A stretch of DNA of 64,000 nt. Source: Lederbergia sp. NSJ-179. GTDB lineage: Bacteria; Bacillota; Bacilli; Bacillales; Bacillaceae_C. A program made the position numbers and the translations under genes. Positions within the stretch are counted from its first letter, which is position 1. The number at the start of each line of letters is the position of its first letter. The DNA lies in assembly GCF_022867885.1 (NCBI RefSeq), contig NZ_JALIFP010000002.1, forward strand, positions 62,001-126,000, written 5' to 3'. Positions 20,713 through 29,631 of the stretch are shown here, piece after piece. The notes under the pieces are model-generated. The model was not told where the DNA came from. It searched no databases and saw only the letters and a list, made by a program, of their open reading frames with translations.

Positions 20713-22248
20713 GTGGATACAAAAAAACGTCTAAAAGAAACACCACGTTATATTAAGGTGAATGAGAATGATAATGTAGCCATTGTCGTTAATACTGGGG
20801 GGCTAGATCACGGGGCTGTTTTCCCATGTGGACTTGAACTTAACGAAAGAATACCGCAAGGGCATAAAGTTGCCCTAACAGACATACTTGAAAACAAAGC
20901 AATTATCCGCTATGGAGAAGTGATTGGCTATGCAGCTAAACTAATCAAGAAGGGTAATTGGGTTAAGGAGTCCTTAGTGATACTGCCAGTATCCCCCAAT
21001 TTAAATGACCTACCCTTAGCAAATAACGTTTCTGAAACTTTACCGCCTCTTGATGGTTATACATTTCAAGGTTTTCGTAATAAGGATGGCAGTGCTGGAA
21101 CCAAGAATATCCTAGGCATTACAACAAGTGTTCAGTGTGTAGTCGGTGTTTTAGATTTTGCCGTAAAAAAAATAAAACAAGAGATTTTGCCAAAATACCC
21201 TAATGTTGATGATGTGGTTGCAATTAATCATAATTACGGTTGCGGTGTGGCCATTCATGCACCTGAAGCTGTTATTCCAATTAGAACCATTCAAAACCTA
21301 GCAAACCATTCAAACTTTGGTGGTGAAGCATTGATCGTTGGTCTGGGCTGTGAGAAGCTTTCACTTACCAGAATAACACCGGATGGGAAAATAGCGGATG
21401 TCATTTCCCTTCAGGATCAACACGGATTTAAAAGTATGGTTCAATCCATTATGGATATGGCTGAGGAAAGATTAATAAAGTTAAACAGAAGAAAGAGGGA
21501 AACTTGTCCTGTTTCTGATCTTGTCATAGGACTGCAATGTGGGGGGAGTGACGCCTTTTCGGGTGTAACTGCAAATCCAGCTGTTGGATTTGCAGCTGAT
21601 TTATTGGTTAGGGCAGGGGCGACTGTTTTATTTTCAGAAGTCACAGAGGTACGGGACGCTATTCACTTATTGACGCCTCGAGCAGTAAATAAAGAAGTGG
21701 GAAGTGCTTTAATCCGTGAGATGGAATGGTATGATCGGTATCTTCTTCAAGGGGGAGTTGATCGAAGTGCCAACCCATCACCAGGAAATAAAAGAGGAGG
21801 GCTAGTCAATGTAGTGGAAAAGTCATTGGGGTCTATAGCAAAGTCAGGTAGAAGTCCGATCGCAGGGGTACTCGCACCTGGTGAAAAAGTAAAGAAAAAA
21901 GGGCTAATTTATGCGGCCACACCGGCTAGTGATTTTGTTTGCGGAACATTACAACTAGCTTCCGGTATGCATCTTCAAGTTTTTACAACCGGAAGAGGAA
22001 CACCATATGGACTTGCAATGGCTCCAATCATAAAGGTGGCCACCCGAAATGCATTAGCAGAGCAGTGGGAAGACCTGATTGATATAAATGCTGGTAGGAT
22101 TGCTACTGGCGAAGCAACGATAGAAGAAGTGGGATGGGAAATATTTCACTTTATATTGGAAGTAGCAAGCGGTCATAAGAAAACATGGGCAGAGCATTGG
22201 GGACTGCATAATGATTTAGCCTTGTTTAACCCAGCACCAATTACGTAA
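20713..22248 (+). CDS. garD: galactarate dehydratase (UxaA/GarD family)
   Basis: About 511 residues of the altronate/galactarate dehydratase superfamily: an N-terminal SAF-like domain ([37 protein letters not shown]) and a catalytic region with [23 protein letters not shown] and [18 protein letters not shown]. It dehydrates galactarate to 5-keto-4-deoxyglucarate, feeding the two enzymes upstream. GTG 20713 has GAGGGGGA 7 bases upstream; the in-frame GTG at 20668 does not. The 198-bp gap before it holds no visible terminator. Altronate dehydratase is the main alternative, but the neighbours favour galactarate. Confidence 0.9.
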   Translation: MDTKKRLKETPRYIKVNENDNVAIVVNTGGLDHGAVFPCGLELNERIPQGHKVALTDILENKAIIRYGEVIGYAAKLIKKGNWVKESLVILPVSPNLNDLPLANNVSETLPPLDGYTFQGFRNKDGSAGTKNILGITTSVQCVVGVLDFAVKKIKQEILPKYPNVDDVVAINHNYGCGVAIHAPEAVIPIRTIQNLANHSNFGGEALIVGLGCEKLSLTRITPDGKIADVISLQDQHGFKSMVQSIMDMAEERLIKLNRRKRETCPVSDLVIGLQCGGSDAFSGVTANPAVGFAADLLVRAGATVLFSEVTEVRDAIHLLTPRAVNKEVGSALIREMEWYDRYLLQGGVDRSANPSPGNKRGGLVNVVEKSLGSIAKSGRSPIAGVLAPGEKVKKKGLIYAATPASDFVCGTLQLASGMHLQVFTTGRGTPYGLAMAPIIKVATRNALAEQWEDLIDINAGRIATGEATIEEVGWEIFHFILEVASGHKKTWAEHWGLHNDLALFNPAPIT

Positions 22249-22500
22249 TTTTAGTTATTATTTATCTGTGGTTATTTCGAACAAAGCTAAAAAAAGAAAA
22301 TCTAGTCAAATGGCCTTATAATTGTGAACTTTTACGAATGATACCATACATAGATCCCTTGTCCCTGATAAAAGGTAATAAGGGATTTACGAAGGATTAA
22401 CAACGTTGTTAATTTGTGGTATTCTAATAAATAGAAGGAACTTAAAAAAGATACGGATAAATAAGTTTTCTGTCGGTGTCTAAAAAATGAGGTCATTACG
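22249..22500. other. gap before the MATE-like gene
   Basis: No gene was seen. ATCCCTT (from about 22351) pairs with AAGGGAT near 22380 to give a modest stem-loop. An out-of-frame ATG at 22487 opens an 18-residue frame overlapping the next gene. Confidence 0.35.
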
Positions 22501-23832
22501 ATTAAAACTTCAAACCCTAATAAACTTACCTATCATCATTTAAGCGCGTTTTTTATCCCATTGGCTTTGTCATCAAGTTTAACTTCCCTCACACATATTA
22601 TTATTAATGGGACATTAAGTAGAGGTGAAAATGCCACCTTCGTTATCGCCTGTTATGCTGTCGCGTTTTCGTTATTTGGCATTATAGAACGTCCTATTAT
22701 TAGTCTTCGTCAAACAAGCTCGGCGCTTGTGAAAAATCCCCATTCATTTAAAACGATAACGATTCTTTTTTTACAAGTGACAGGCATCATCGTGTTTATT
22801 AGTTTACTAATCAGCTATACAAGAGTAGGAGATTGGTTATTTGTCCATTTTTTTAATGCTAGTGAGGATATGGTGTACACCATTTCGCAAACCTTTAAAG
22901 TGATTACGCTAGTCGTGATTTTTTCGGGAATTCGTGGAATTTATCAAGGATTTATGATCAATCAATTAGAGACAAAATGGATTACGATTGGCGTCGTGCT
23001 CCGACTTTTAGCGATGCTATTTGTCGCCTATGTGTTTATACAAACAGATCGAGTTACGAGCATGGTTGGGGCGTTGATCTTTTTAATTGGTATGATCATA
23101 GAAATGGTGATTAGTGTCTGGAGAGGGCAACGGCTTTTATGGAAGCAAAAGAATAATAAAGAACCATCCGTAGGGAAAAAGGAAATGCAACAATTTTATA
23201 CCCCCCTCGTTTTCTTTTTTGTGATTCAGACGCTGCTCATACCTGTTGTCTACGCCTTTTTAGCGAAGACGAATAATATTGAAGCAGGAATCGCTTCGTT
23301 TGCTTTAGCCTATAGCATTTGTCAATTACTATTAAGCTTTTTCATGTTTACCCATCAAATCGTTTTACAATTTTACGATGAAAATAAAGAAAAAGTGATT
23401 CATTTTATCGTCATCATTAGCCTCATTCCAGCACTATTATTAGGAATATTATGTGTCACAAAAGCAGGACCATGGTTTATGGATGTGATCATGGGAGCTG
23501 ATCCTTCTTTGTCAAAAATGACGATTATGGTGCTAACCTTTTTTCTCTTTCGGGCTTTATTATTTCCGTGGGTTGATTTCTTAAATGGGTATTTAATGCT
23601 TAAAAAGCGGACGAAAAAGATGTTAATGGGACAGATTGCCAATTTTGTGACTGTCTTCCTATGCCTTATTGTTTTTGTTGCTTTTTTTCCTGAATGGAAT
23701 GGCATTATCGGTGCTGCTTCTATTTCTATTGGTGAACTTACCGGACTAGGAGTTGTGCTCTTTAATGTGGTTCGGGTGAGTAAAGAACCTACTTCTTCAG
23801 CCTTAAAGAAAAATAGCTTAAAAGTGGAGTAG
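22501..23832 (+). CDS. MATE/polysaccharide-flippase-like multi-spanning membrane protein
   Basis: About 443 residues with roughly 12 hydrophobic segments, resembling MATE-type multidrug or polysaccharide exporters. The reading frame is open well upstream of the only usual start, TTG 22561, which would cut the first helix (LSAFFIPLALSSSLTSLTHIIINGTL) in half. No in-frame ATG, GTG or TTG covers the missing part. ATT at 22501, with GAGGT 7 bases upstream, is the best candidate; a one-base slip after ATG 22487 is the alternative. Substrate unknown. Confidence 0.75.
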   Translation: MKTSNPNKLTYHHLSAFFIPLALSSSLTSLTHIIINGTLSRGENATFVIACYAVAFSLFGIIERPIISLRQTSSALVKNPHSFKTITILFLQVTGIIVFISLLISYTRVGDWLFVHFFNASEDMVYTISQTFKVITLVVIFSGIRGIYQGFMINQLETKWITIGVVLRLLAMLFVAYVFIQTDRVTSMVGALIFLIGMIIEMVISVWRGQRLLWKQKNNKEPSVGKKEMQQFYTPLVFFFVIQTLLIPVVYAFLAKTNNIEAGIASFALAYSICQLLLSFFMFTHQIVLQFYDENKEKVIHFIVIISLIPALLLGILCVTKAGPWFMDVIMGADPSLSKMTIMVLTFFLFRALLFPWVDFLNGYLMLKKRTKKMLMGQIANFVTVFLCLIVFVAFFPEWNGIIGAASISIGELTGLGVVLFNVVRVSKEPTSSALKKNSLKVE

Positions 23833-23905
23833 GAATTTTTAGAATATACTCACTCCTCCCACGCTTTCTAGTGTATACTATCAGTAGAAAGGGGCATCAC
23901 ACAAA

Positions 23906-24631
23906 ATGTATAAAGCGATAATTTTTGATTTAGACAATACGCTTCTAAATTATTCTAAAAGTGAATGGGAATCGATGCAAAATACAGTAAATGGGCATGG
24001 CGTAAGTCAGAGCGAGACTTTTGATTGGGATAAATTTTGGAGATGCTTTCAAAAAGTCAATATGCAGTATTGGAATGATCGAAATAAAGCGGGTCATCAT
24101 ATATTAGAGGTACTTGAATATTCTTTTAAAGATACTTTAAAAGAATTAAAATGCGATGATTCTGTATCACAGGTATTAGCTGGCCAATATTGGGAAACGT
24201 TTTGTCAGACCTGCCATTTTGAGGAGTATGCGCCAGATCTATTATCTTATCTTCATGGAAGTTATAAATTAGCGATTATATCAAATGGGATTGGGGAAGC
24301 CCAAAGAGGTAGGCTTGCAGCAGGGGGAATGGATCATTATTTCGATAGGTTAATTATTTCGGATGAGGTAGGCTATTGGAAGCCTGATAAGAAAATATTT
24401 GAGACAGCACTTAAACAATTGGATATCAATCATACGGAGGCTTTATTCATCGGAGATTCTTTGCGAGATGATTATTCTGGTTCCGTAAATGCCGGGATTG
24501 ATTTTTGTTTTTATAATCCAAAGGGGATCCCGCTTGAAAAAGGATTCCACCCAGCATTTACGATTAAAAGTTTGCAGGAAGTGAAAGAGATTTTAGGAAA
24601 TTATACAAGTGGAGAGAGGGAAACCATATGA
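23906..24631 (+). CDS. HAD-superfamily hydrolase, YjjG-like
   Basis: 241-residue cytoplasmic phosphatase-type enzyme. Motif I is FDLDNTL (D8, D10), motif II IISNG near residue 131, motif III Lys in GYWKPDKKIF and motif IV FIGDSLRDDY. The helical cap between motifs I and II fits subfamily IA, as in YjjG nucleotidases. AGAAAGGGG precedes ATG 23906. The substrate is uncertain; a house-cleaning nucleotidase role is plausible given the NUDIX and HIT genes downstream. Confidence 0.88.
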   Translation: MYKAIIFDLDNTLLNYSKSEWESMQNTVNGHGVSQSETFDWDKFWRCFQKVNMQYWNDRNKAGHHILEVLEYSFKDTLKELKCDDSVSQVLAGQYWETFCQTCHFEEYAPDLLSYLHGSYKLAIISNGIGEAQRGRLAAGGMDHYFDRLIISDEVGYWKPDKKIFETALKQLDINHTEALFIGDSLRDDYSGSVNAGIDFCFYNPKGIPLEKGFHPAFTIKSLQEVKEILGNYTSGERETI

Positions 24632-24723
24632 ACTATGAAAGAGGCGGGGTCGTTTTCATTGGTTGTATCATCCTTGGTGTTGGTTTAGGGCTTTTATTTG
24701 ATAAAGTAGGGCCGGTTCGATGA
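24628..24723 (+). CDS. small membrane protein, N-terminal half (31 residues)
   Basis: The ATG overlaps the HAD stop codon (ATGA). The peptide is one Gly-rich transmembrane helix (VVFIGCIILGVGLGLLFDKVG). The next ORF begins at its stop (ATGA overlap) in another frame and supplies a second helix, so the two look like halves of a single 50-residue two-helix protein broken by a one-base shift, or a coupled pair of single-helix peptides. Confidence 0.5.
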   Translation: MNYERGGVVFIGCIILGVGLGLLFDKVGPVR

Positions 24724-24776
24724 TCGGTCTTGGTGTGGGCTTTATCGCTATGGGATTTTTTCGTAAAAACAGATAA
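24720..24776 (+). CDS. small membrane peptide, C-terminal half (18 residues)
   Basis: The frame reads a Gly-rich helix (IGLGVGFIAMGFF) followed by a basic RKNR tail. It overlaps the end of the preceding ORF by 4 bases. The composition and basic tail suggest the second helix of a small membrane protein separated by a frameshift. Translation as an independent peptide is uncertain. Confidence 0.4.
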   Translation: MIGLGVGFIAMGFFRKNR

Positions 24777-24791
24777 AGAGGGGGAAAAGAG

Positions 24792-25283
24792 ATGACCTAT
24801 GAGCCACCGAAGCAAACGATTGGAGTAGCTGCTTTTGTTACTAATGAAAAGGGAGAGGTGTTACTCCTGAGAACCCACTGGCGCTCAGATACATGGGAAA
24901 TGCCAGGTGGGTGTGTCGAAGTTGGGGAGCCACTGGATGAGGCCGTTTGCCGGGAGTTTTTTGAAGAGACAGGTGTGACGATTCGCCCGATTGGCATTAC
25001 GGGGGTTTATTTTAATCAAACGAAGGCAACTGTAAGCGTTGTCTTTAAAGCTGAGTATGTGAGTGGAGAGATCAAGATTCAGCCGGAAGAGATCCTCGAA
25101 GCTCGCTATATATCGATTGATGAAGAAAATATTGGTCATTATATTACCCGTCCGCAGCAAAGGTCTCGTACACTTGATGCAATGAAAGCGAAAAATTTTG
25201 TTCCATACGAGACATGGGAAATGAAGCCGAACTATCAGTTGAAGACAAGGCTGGATGAAAGGAGAAGACATAATGACGAATGA
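24792..25283 (+). CDS. NUDIX hydrolase
   Basis: 163 residues with a complete NUDIX box, GGCVEVGEPLDEAVCREFFEETGV (about residues 38-61), including the REFFEE metal-binding Glu pair. It would hydrolyse a nucleoside diphosphate linked to another moiety. GAGGGGGAAA precedes ATG 24792. Its 3' end overlaps the HIT gene start by 11 bp, so the two are co-translated. The precise substrate is not visible. Confidence 0.92.
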   Translation: MTYEPPKQTIGVAAFVTNEKGEVLLLRTHWRSDTWEMPGGCVEVGEPLDEAVCREFFEETGVTIRPIGITGVYFNQTKATVSVVFKAEYVSGEIKIQPEEILEARYISIDEENIGHYITRPQQRSRTLDAMKAKNFVPYETWEMKPNYQLKTRLDERRRHNDE

Positions 25284-25593
25284 TTTTTACTGTGATGAGG
25301 TGTTAAATGGGAAAACGCAAGTAGAGAAAGTCTATGAAACGGAGAATGTCTTAGCCTATTATCATACAAGGCCTTTCTATCAAGTCCATATTGTCGCCAT
25401 TCCCAAAAAGCATATCCCATCCCTTACAACGATAGAAGATCACGAATTGTTGTTGGAATTAATGGGTGTGGTGCAAAAGGTTCCTAGTAAGATTGAAGAA
25501 GAACACGGGGCTTGCCGCGTGATCACTAATCTCGGCGCTTATCAAGATTCCAAGCATTTGCATTGGCATATCGTGTATGGAAAAAAAGTGTAA
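25273..25593 (+). CDS. HIT-family protein
   Basis: 106-residue nucleotide hydrolase or transferase of the histidine-triad family. The triad reads HLHWHIVYG near the C-terminus; an upstream PFYQVHIVAIPKKHIPSL segment is also typical. ATG 25273, preceded by AAGGAGAA, is chosen over a start 18 bases earlier. Likely acts on adenosine-type phosphoramidates or dinucleoside polyphosphates, fitting with the adjacent NUDIX gene. Confidence 0.9.
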   Translation: MTNDFYCDEVLNGKTQVEKVYETENVLAYYHTRPFYQVHIVAIPKKHIPSLTTIEDHELLLELMGVVQKVPSKIEEEHGACRVITNLGAYQDSKHLHWHIVYGKKV

Positions 25594-25628
25594 TCATTTT
25601 AGAAAAGTTAATTATAAGGGGGGAAATT

Positions 25629-26333
25629 ATGGCTGGTTATGATTCATTTGCAGATACTTACGATCATATCATTCGAAAGCGCTTGCCTATAAATGAGCTG
25701 AGCTTTCAATTCATATTGAAGCAAATCGATGAAATAAAAGGCCGGAAAATTTGTGATCTAGGATGTGGCCAAGGCGAGTTAAGTCGGCGACTCATAAAAT
25801 GTGGCGGGCTTGTCACTGGGGTAGATATTAGTCAAGACTTACTTCGAATCGCCCGGTCTTATCCTGATGCCGATGCCGCCCACTGGGTAAAAGACGATGC
25901 GCAAAGTTTACAGAGTGTTTCAGAAAATGAATATGATTTTGTTGTTTCGAGTTTAATGCTGATGGATTTGCCCGATTTTCAAAAAGTGTTCGACTCCTCT
26001 TATCGAATTCTTAAGCCAAAGGGAAAAATGATTTGGGTTATCACTCATCCTTGTTTTCAGTCCCCTTATAGTGAGACAACCGAAAATGGTATGAGAATCA
26101 TAAAGAAATATGCAGAGCAGTGGTGGAAATCTGAAGGAGAAGGGACGATACGGGGCACATTAGGAGCCTATCATCGTCCTTTGGAAAAATATATAAATTC
26201 CTTTATTTCTACAGGATTCCGTTTACTGGCGATGAAGGAATTAACGATTCCGAAAGAGGTCCCACTTGAAGGACGACAAAGAACGCATCATGAAATTCCG
26301 CCTTTAATCGGTGTAGTCGGTGTGAAAGTGTAA
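25629..26333 (+). CDS. class I SAM-dependent methyltransferase
   Basis: 234 residues. SAM-binding motif I is ICDLGCGQGELS near residue 45, followed by GVDISQDLL (motif II) and DFVVSSLMLMDL (motif IV region). It belongs to the methyltransferase type-11 fold common to small-molecule methylases. ATG 25629 has AGGGGGGAAA just upstream. It lies in the same direction as NUDIX and HIT and is followed by the large repeat array. The substrate is unknown. Confidence 0.9.
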   Translation: MAGYDSFADTYDHIIRKRLPINELSFQFILKQIDEIKGRKICDLGCGQGELSRRLIKCGGLVTGVDISQDLLRIARSYPDADAAHWVKDDAQSLQSVSENEYDFVVSSLMLMDLPDFQKVFDSSYRILKPKGKMIWVITHPCFQSPYSETTENGMRIIKKYAEQWWKSEGEGTIRGTLGAYHRPLEKYINSFISTGFRLLAMKELTIPKEVPLEGRQRTHHEIPPLIGVVGVKV

Positions 26334-26474
26334 GATGATTATCTCATAGAGATAGGGAATTTCGGATGAAACAATGATTTTAATTTGAAATAAAGCAGGC
26401 TAAGGCTTGTTTTTTCCTGTGATTGTTTTTCTAACGCTTATGATTACACAAATGATCGGGATCCTTTTTATTAA

Positions 26475-27470
26475 ATCGTAGATTCAAATCCGTGTTTGGA
26501 TGTATGAAAATGCAAAGGCACCGCAAAAATATAGATTCAAGAGTCGTTTGGATGTCCGAAAATGCGAAGGAACTGTAAAAACGTAGATCCAAGAGGCGTT
26601 TGGATCTGCGAAAATGCGAAGGAACTGCAAAAACGTAGATCCAAAGCGTGTTTGGATGTCCGAAAATGCGAAGGAACTGCAAAAATATAGATCCAAGAGC
26701 CGTTTGGATGTCCGAAAATGAAAAGGAAATGCAAAAACATAGATCCAAGAGGCGTTTGGATGTCCGAAAATGAAAAGGAACTGCAAAAACATAGATCCAA
26801 GAGGCGTTTGGATCTACGAAAATGCAAAGGAACTGTAAAAACGTAGATCCAAGAGGCGTTTGGATCTGCGAAAATGCGAAGGAACTGCAAAAACGTAGAT
26901 CCAAAGCGTGTTTGGATGTCCGAAAATGCGAAGGAACTGTAAAAACGTAGATCCAAGAGGCGTTTGGATCTGCGAAAATGCGAAGGAACTGCAAAAACGT
27001 AGATCCAAAGCGTGTTTGGATGTCCGAAAATGCGAAGGAACTGCAAAAATATAGATCCAAGAGGCGTTTGGATCTGCGAAAATGCGAAGGAACTGCAAAA
27101 ACGTAGATCCAAAGCGTGTTTGGATGTCCGAAAATGCGAAGGAACTGCAAAAATATAGATCCAAGAGGCGTTTGGATCTGCGAAAATGCGAAGGAACTGC
27201 AAAAACGTAGATCCAAAGCGTGTTTGGATGTCCGAAAATGCGAAGGAACTGCAAAAATATAGATCCAAGAGGCGTTTGGATCTGCGAAAATGCGAAGGAA
27301 CTGCAAAAATATAGATCCAAGAGGCGTTTGGATGTCTGAAAATGAAAAGGAACTGCAAAAACGTAGATCCAAAGCGTGTTTGGATCTGCGAAAACGCGAA
27401 GGAACAGTAAAAACGTAGATCCAAAGTACGTTTGGATCTACGAAAATGCAAAGGAATGGCAAAAACATAG
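26475..27470. repeat. 52-bp tandem array B (19 units)
   Basis: Nineteen copies of a unit with core GTAGATCCAAAGCGTGTTTG and GCGAAGGAACTGCAAAAA. The TTTGGAT anchor was checked at 26495, 26547, 26599, 26651, 26703, 26755 and 26807, and at 27431 for the last unit; the total span equals 18 x 52 exactly. Each unit holds a small inverted repeat (ATCCAA-N6-TTTGGAT). Units 8-16 alternate between two versions, giving a 104-bp higher-order period. Long minus-strand frames here are repeat artefacts. It has no unique spacers, so it is not CRISPR. Confidence 0.97.
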
Positions 27471-27641
27471 TAGAATCCTCTCTTTGTGTACAAAACACCC
27501 AGGAATTTGCAAAAATGTAGATCAAGAAGCTTTCTTGTTGCTTCAAAAAATATCCCTTCAATCTTATTGTATTTTGCTCGTTTAATGGGAAATATCGTTT
27601 CGTTTGTTTCACTGGGCAATCTTGGTAATTTCCCTTGCTCA

Positions 27642-27670
27642 TTGTCCCTAGCCATAAAAATTGCTACAAT
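27642..27670 (+). promoter_or_regulatory. sigma-A-like promoter of the CAP-domain gene
   Basis: TTGTCC (27642-27647), a 17-bp spacer and TACAAT (27665-27670) lie 38 bases before the start codon. Confidence 0.6.
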
Positions 27671-27707
27671 ATAAATATCGAATACGGATAAAGACAGGAG
27701 TGTCAGT

Positions 27708-28832
27708 TTGCCAAAATTACGAAATATTCTTTTATTATTGATTGTGGTATTCGGGTTTTGGCATTTTTATGGGGAAACCTTGAAGGAGTCTGGAGTTTCA
27801 GGAGTTTTGGGTAAATTCCAATCAGATCTTCATGCCATAAAAGAAAATCCGAAAATAAACGAAACGATCGAATCTCTACAATTCCAAGTTCAGCATTTAT
27901 TTAAAATATCACCTCAAGAAGAGTCACAAGAATTGAAGCAGAAAATGGTTAAAAAGCCGAATTTGAAAAATCCAGATGATCAAATTTTCTCTGTTCATAA
28001 TATTGAAATAGGGGATGCGCGAGCAGAGGTTGAGAAAAAAATTGGAACACCTAATCGTTCAACGATGAATGAATATGGTGTGGAGTGGGTGGCCTATCAT
28101 GAGCAATATCACAATTTTATGATGGTGGCTTATGATGAGGATGACCTCGTAGCGGGGTTATACACAGATCAAGATTTAATTGCCTCTAAAATAGATGTAA
28201 CTTATGGGACACCTAGGGAATCCGTCCTCGAAACGAATGATGACCCACTTCAATATATCCGCAAAGGCTGGGTTTCCTATCAAATCAATTCGAATGATGA
28301 ATATGATTTGTTTCTAATGGACGATCAATATGTAACGATCTTTTATGACCAGCAGGAAAAAAACACGGTAACGGCTATTTTGATTATTGATGAGAAACTT
28401 GAGCAGAGAAAAGAAAAAATATATGGAGAGCCTAGTGATGAGCTGAAAGAAGGATTTGAATATCAGTTATTTGATTTGACAAATGCTGTGAGAGTCAAAA
28501 ATGGTCTGCCTGCTCTTACTTGGGATGAAGCAGTGATGAAAACAGCCCGTGGGCACAGTACAGATATGGCGGAAAATGACTATTTTAATCATACAAATCT
28601 TGAGGGGAAATCACCTTTTGACCGGATGGCAGAAGATGATATTGTGTATCAAATGGCAGGTGAAAACATTGCGATGGGTCAATTTAGCAGTATTTTTGCC
28701 CATGAAGGACTGATGAACTCACCAGGTCACCGTAAAAATATTCTTCAAAAGGATTTTCAAGCGTTAGGTGTAGGTGTCGATTTTAATAAGGACGGGCAAC
28801 CGTATTTTACAGAGAACTTTCTAAGCCCTTAA
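27708..28832 (+). CDS. CAP-domain (SCP/PR1) protein, YlbC-like
   Basis: 374 residues. The N-terminal hydrophobic stretch (residues 5-17) is a signal or anchor. A middle CAP-associated domain (about 95-235) is followed by a C-terminal CAP domain (about 250-374) with HSTDMAENDYFNHTN, AGENIAMG and NSPGHRKNILQ. The protein is therefore exported and surface-exposed. Start TTG 27708 is chosen because AGGAG lies 7-8 bases upstream. CAP proteins in Bacillus are poorly defined; a role at the cell envelope or spore is possible. Confidence 0.9.
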   Translation: MPKLRNILLLLIVVFGFWHFYGETLKESGVSGVLGKFQSDLHAIKENPKINETIESLQFQVQHLFKISPQEESQELKQKMVKKPNLKNPDDQIFSVHNIEIGDARAEVEKKIGTPNRSTMNEYGVEWVAYHEQYHNFMMVAYDEDDLVAGLYTDQDLIASKIDVTYGTPRESVLETNDDPLQYIRKGWVSYQINSNDEYDLFLMDDQYVTIFYDQQEKNTVTAILIIDEKLEQRKEKIYGEPSDELKEGFEYQLFDLTNAVRVKNGLPALTWDEAVMKTARGHSTDMAENDYFNHTNLEGKSPFDRMAEDDIVYQMAGENIAMGQFSSIFAHEGLMNSPGHRKNILQKDFQALGVGVDFNKDGQPYFTENFLSP

Positions 28833-28844
28833 TTGTATGTGAAT

Positions 28845-28877
28845 AGGTCTGCTAGTAGCGAGCAGACCTCGTTTTTG
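28845..28877 (+). terminator. Rho-independent terminator of the CAP gene
   Basis: AGGTCTGCT (28845-28853) pairs perfectly with AGCAGACCT (28861-28869), followed by CGTTTTT. Confidence 0.9.
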
Positions 28878-28989
28878 GTTCAGAGAGAGTGGGAGCATAA
28901 TAATAGAACGTAAATTCGGATATAGGGAAGGAACTTTCTTATTTGTGGCGAAGTATACAGAAGAGTACAATTTGAAGGGGGATAAAAAA

Positions 28990-29466
28990 GTGATTGACAA
29001 TGAAAAGCAAACATTATTGAAAGAATTTAAACAGTGGCCAATATTTGTAGGGCAACTTGATCCAGCCATTTGGGATAAGCCTGTTGGTGAGGGGAAATGG
29101 GCAGTCCGTGATGTGGTGAGTCATATTTTACTTTGGGATCAGTATTTTTATGAAGAAGCGATTAAGCCGATCTCGGAGGATCAACCTTTGACCGTGAGAC
29201 ATTTGGATTTTGATACTTTCAATCAAAACGCCCGCGAATTTGCAAAATCAAAAACTGACGATGAGTTGATTAACTTGACTCGTGCGAATCGTGAACAGAT
29301 AGTAAATGCCATTCGGGAACAATCAGATGAAAACTTTGAAAAGGTCTACCAAGACGCCGAAGGACATCCCTTTGCTGTAAAGAATTATTTGCGTGATTTT
29401 ATTTGGCATGATCAGCACCATAGAAAGCAAATTGAAGCATTGATGCTGACTTTCTCATCTAAGTAG
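28990..29466 (+). CDS. DinB-like (DUF1706/ClbS-type) protein
   Basis: About 158 residues of the four-helix DinB/YfiT-like superfamily. Probable metal-binding His residues are in VVSHILLWDQYF and in IWHDQHHRKQIE near the C-terminus. GTG 28990 is chosen because GAAGGGGG lies 8 bases upstream; an earlier in-frame GTG at 28945 would add 15 residues. Family members include thiol-dependent S-transferases and the colibactin self-resistance protein ClbS. The role here is unknown. Confidence 0.82.
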   Translation: MIDNEKQTLLKEFKQWPIFVGQLDPAIWDKPVGEGKWAVRDVVSHILLWDQYFYEEAIKPISEDQPLTVRHLDFDTFNQNAREFAKSKTDDELINLTRANREQIVNAIREQSDENFEKVYQDAEGHPFAVKNYLRDFIWHDQHHRKQIEALMLTFSSK

Positions 29467-29540
29467 CACAATGTTAGGGGATAACCGCGGAATTTAGTCA
29501 AAGCACTAATTTTGAGATAAAAAAGTAGTACTTGAGGTAA

Positions 29541-29577
29541 TAAGACCGCTAGTGCGCTTATCTTACTAACGGTCTTA
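29541..29577. terminator. inverted repeat between convergent genes
   Basis: TAAGACCG (29541-29548) pairs with CGGTCTTA (29570-29577), and an inner AGT/ACT adds to the stem. It lies between the DinB-like gene (+) and the Fic gene (-) and may stop transcription from both, though T runs are poor. Confidence 0.5.
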
Positions 29578-29631
29578 ATATATAGGGGAAAGGCTCGGAT
29601 ATGATGTGAAGTAAAAAACAACAGAGGATTT

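Noticed and set aside
26475-27470. CRISPR array
   Set aside because: The whole 52-bp unit repeats; there are no unique spacers, no leader and no cas genes in the window.
26431-27655. Long minus-strand ORFs of up to 403 codons rich in FCSSFAFS and LLDLYF repeats
   Set aside because: They run through the 52-bp array in every frame because the repeat lacks stops on that strand. 52 is not a multiple of 3, so the frame cycles through the repeat; there are no ribosome sites or domains.
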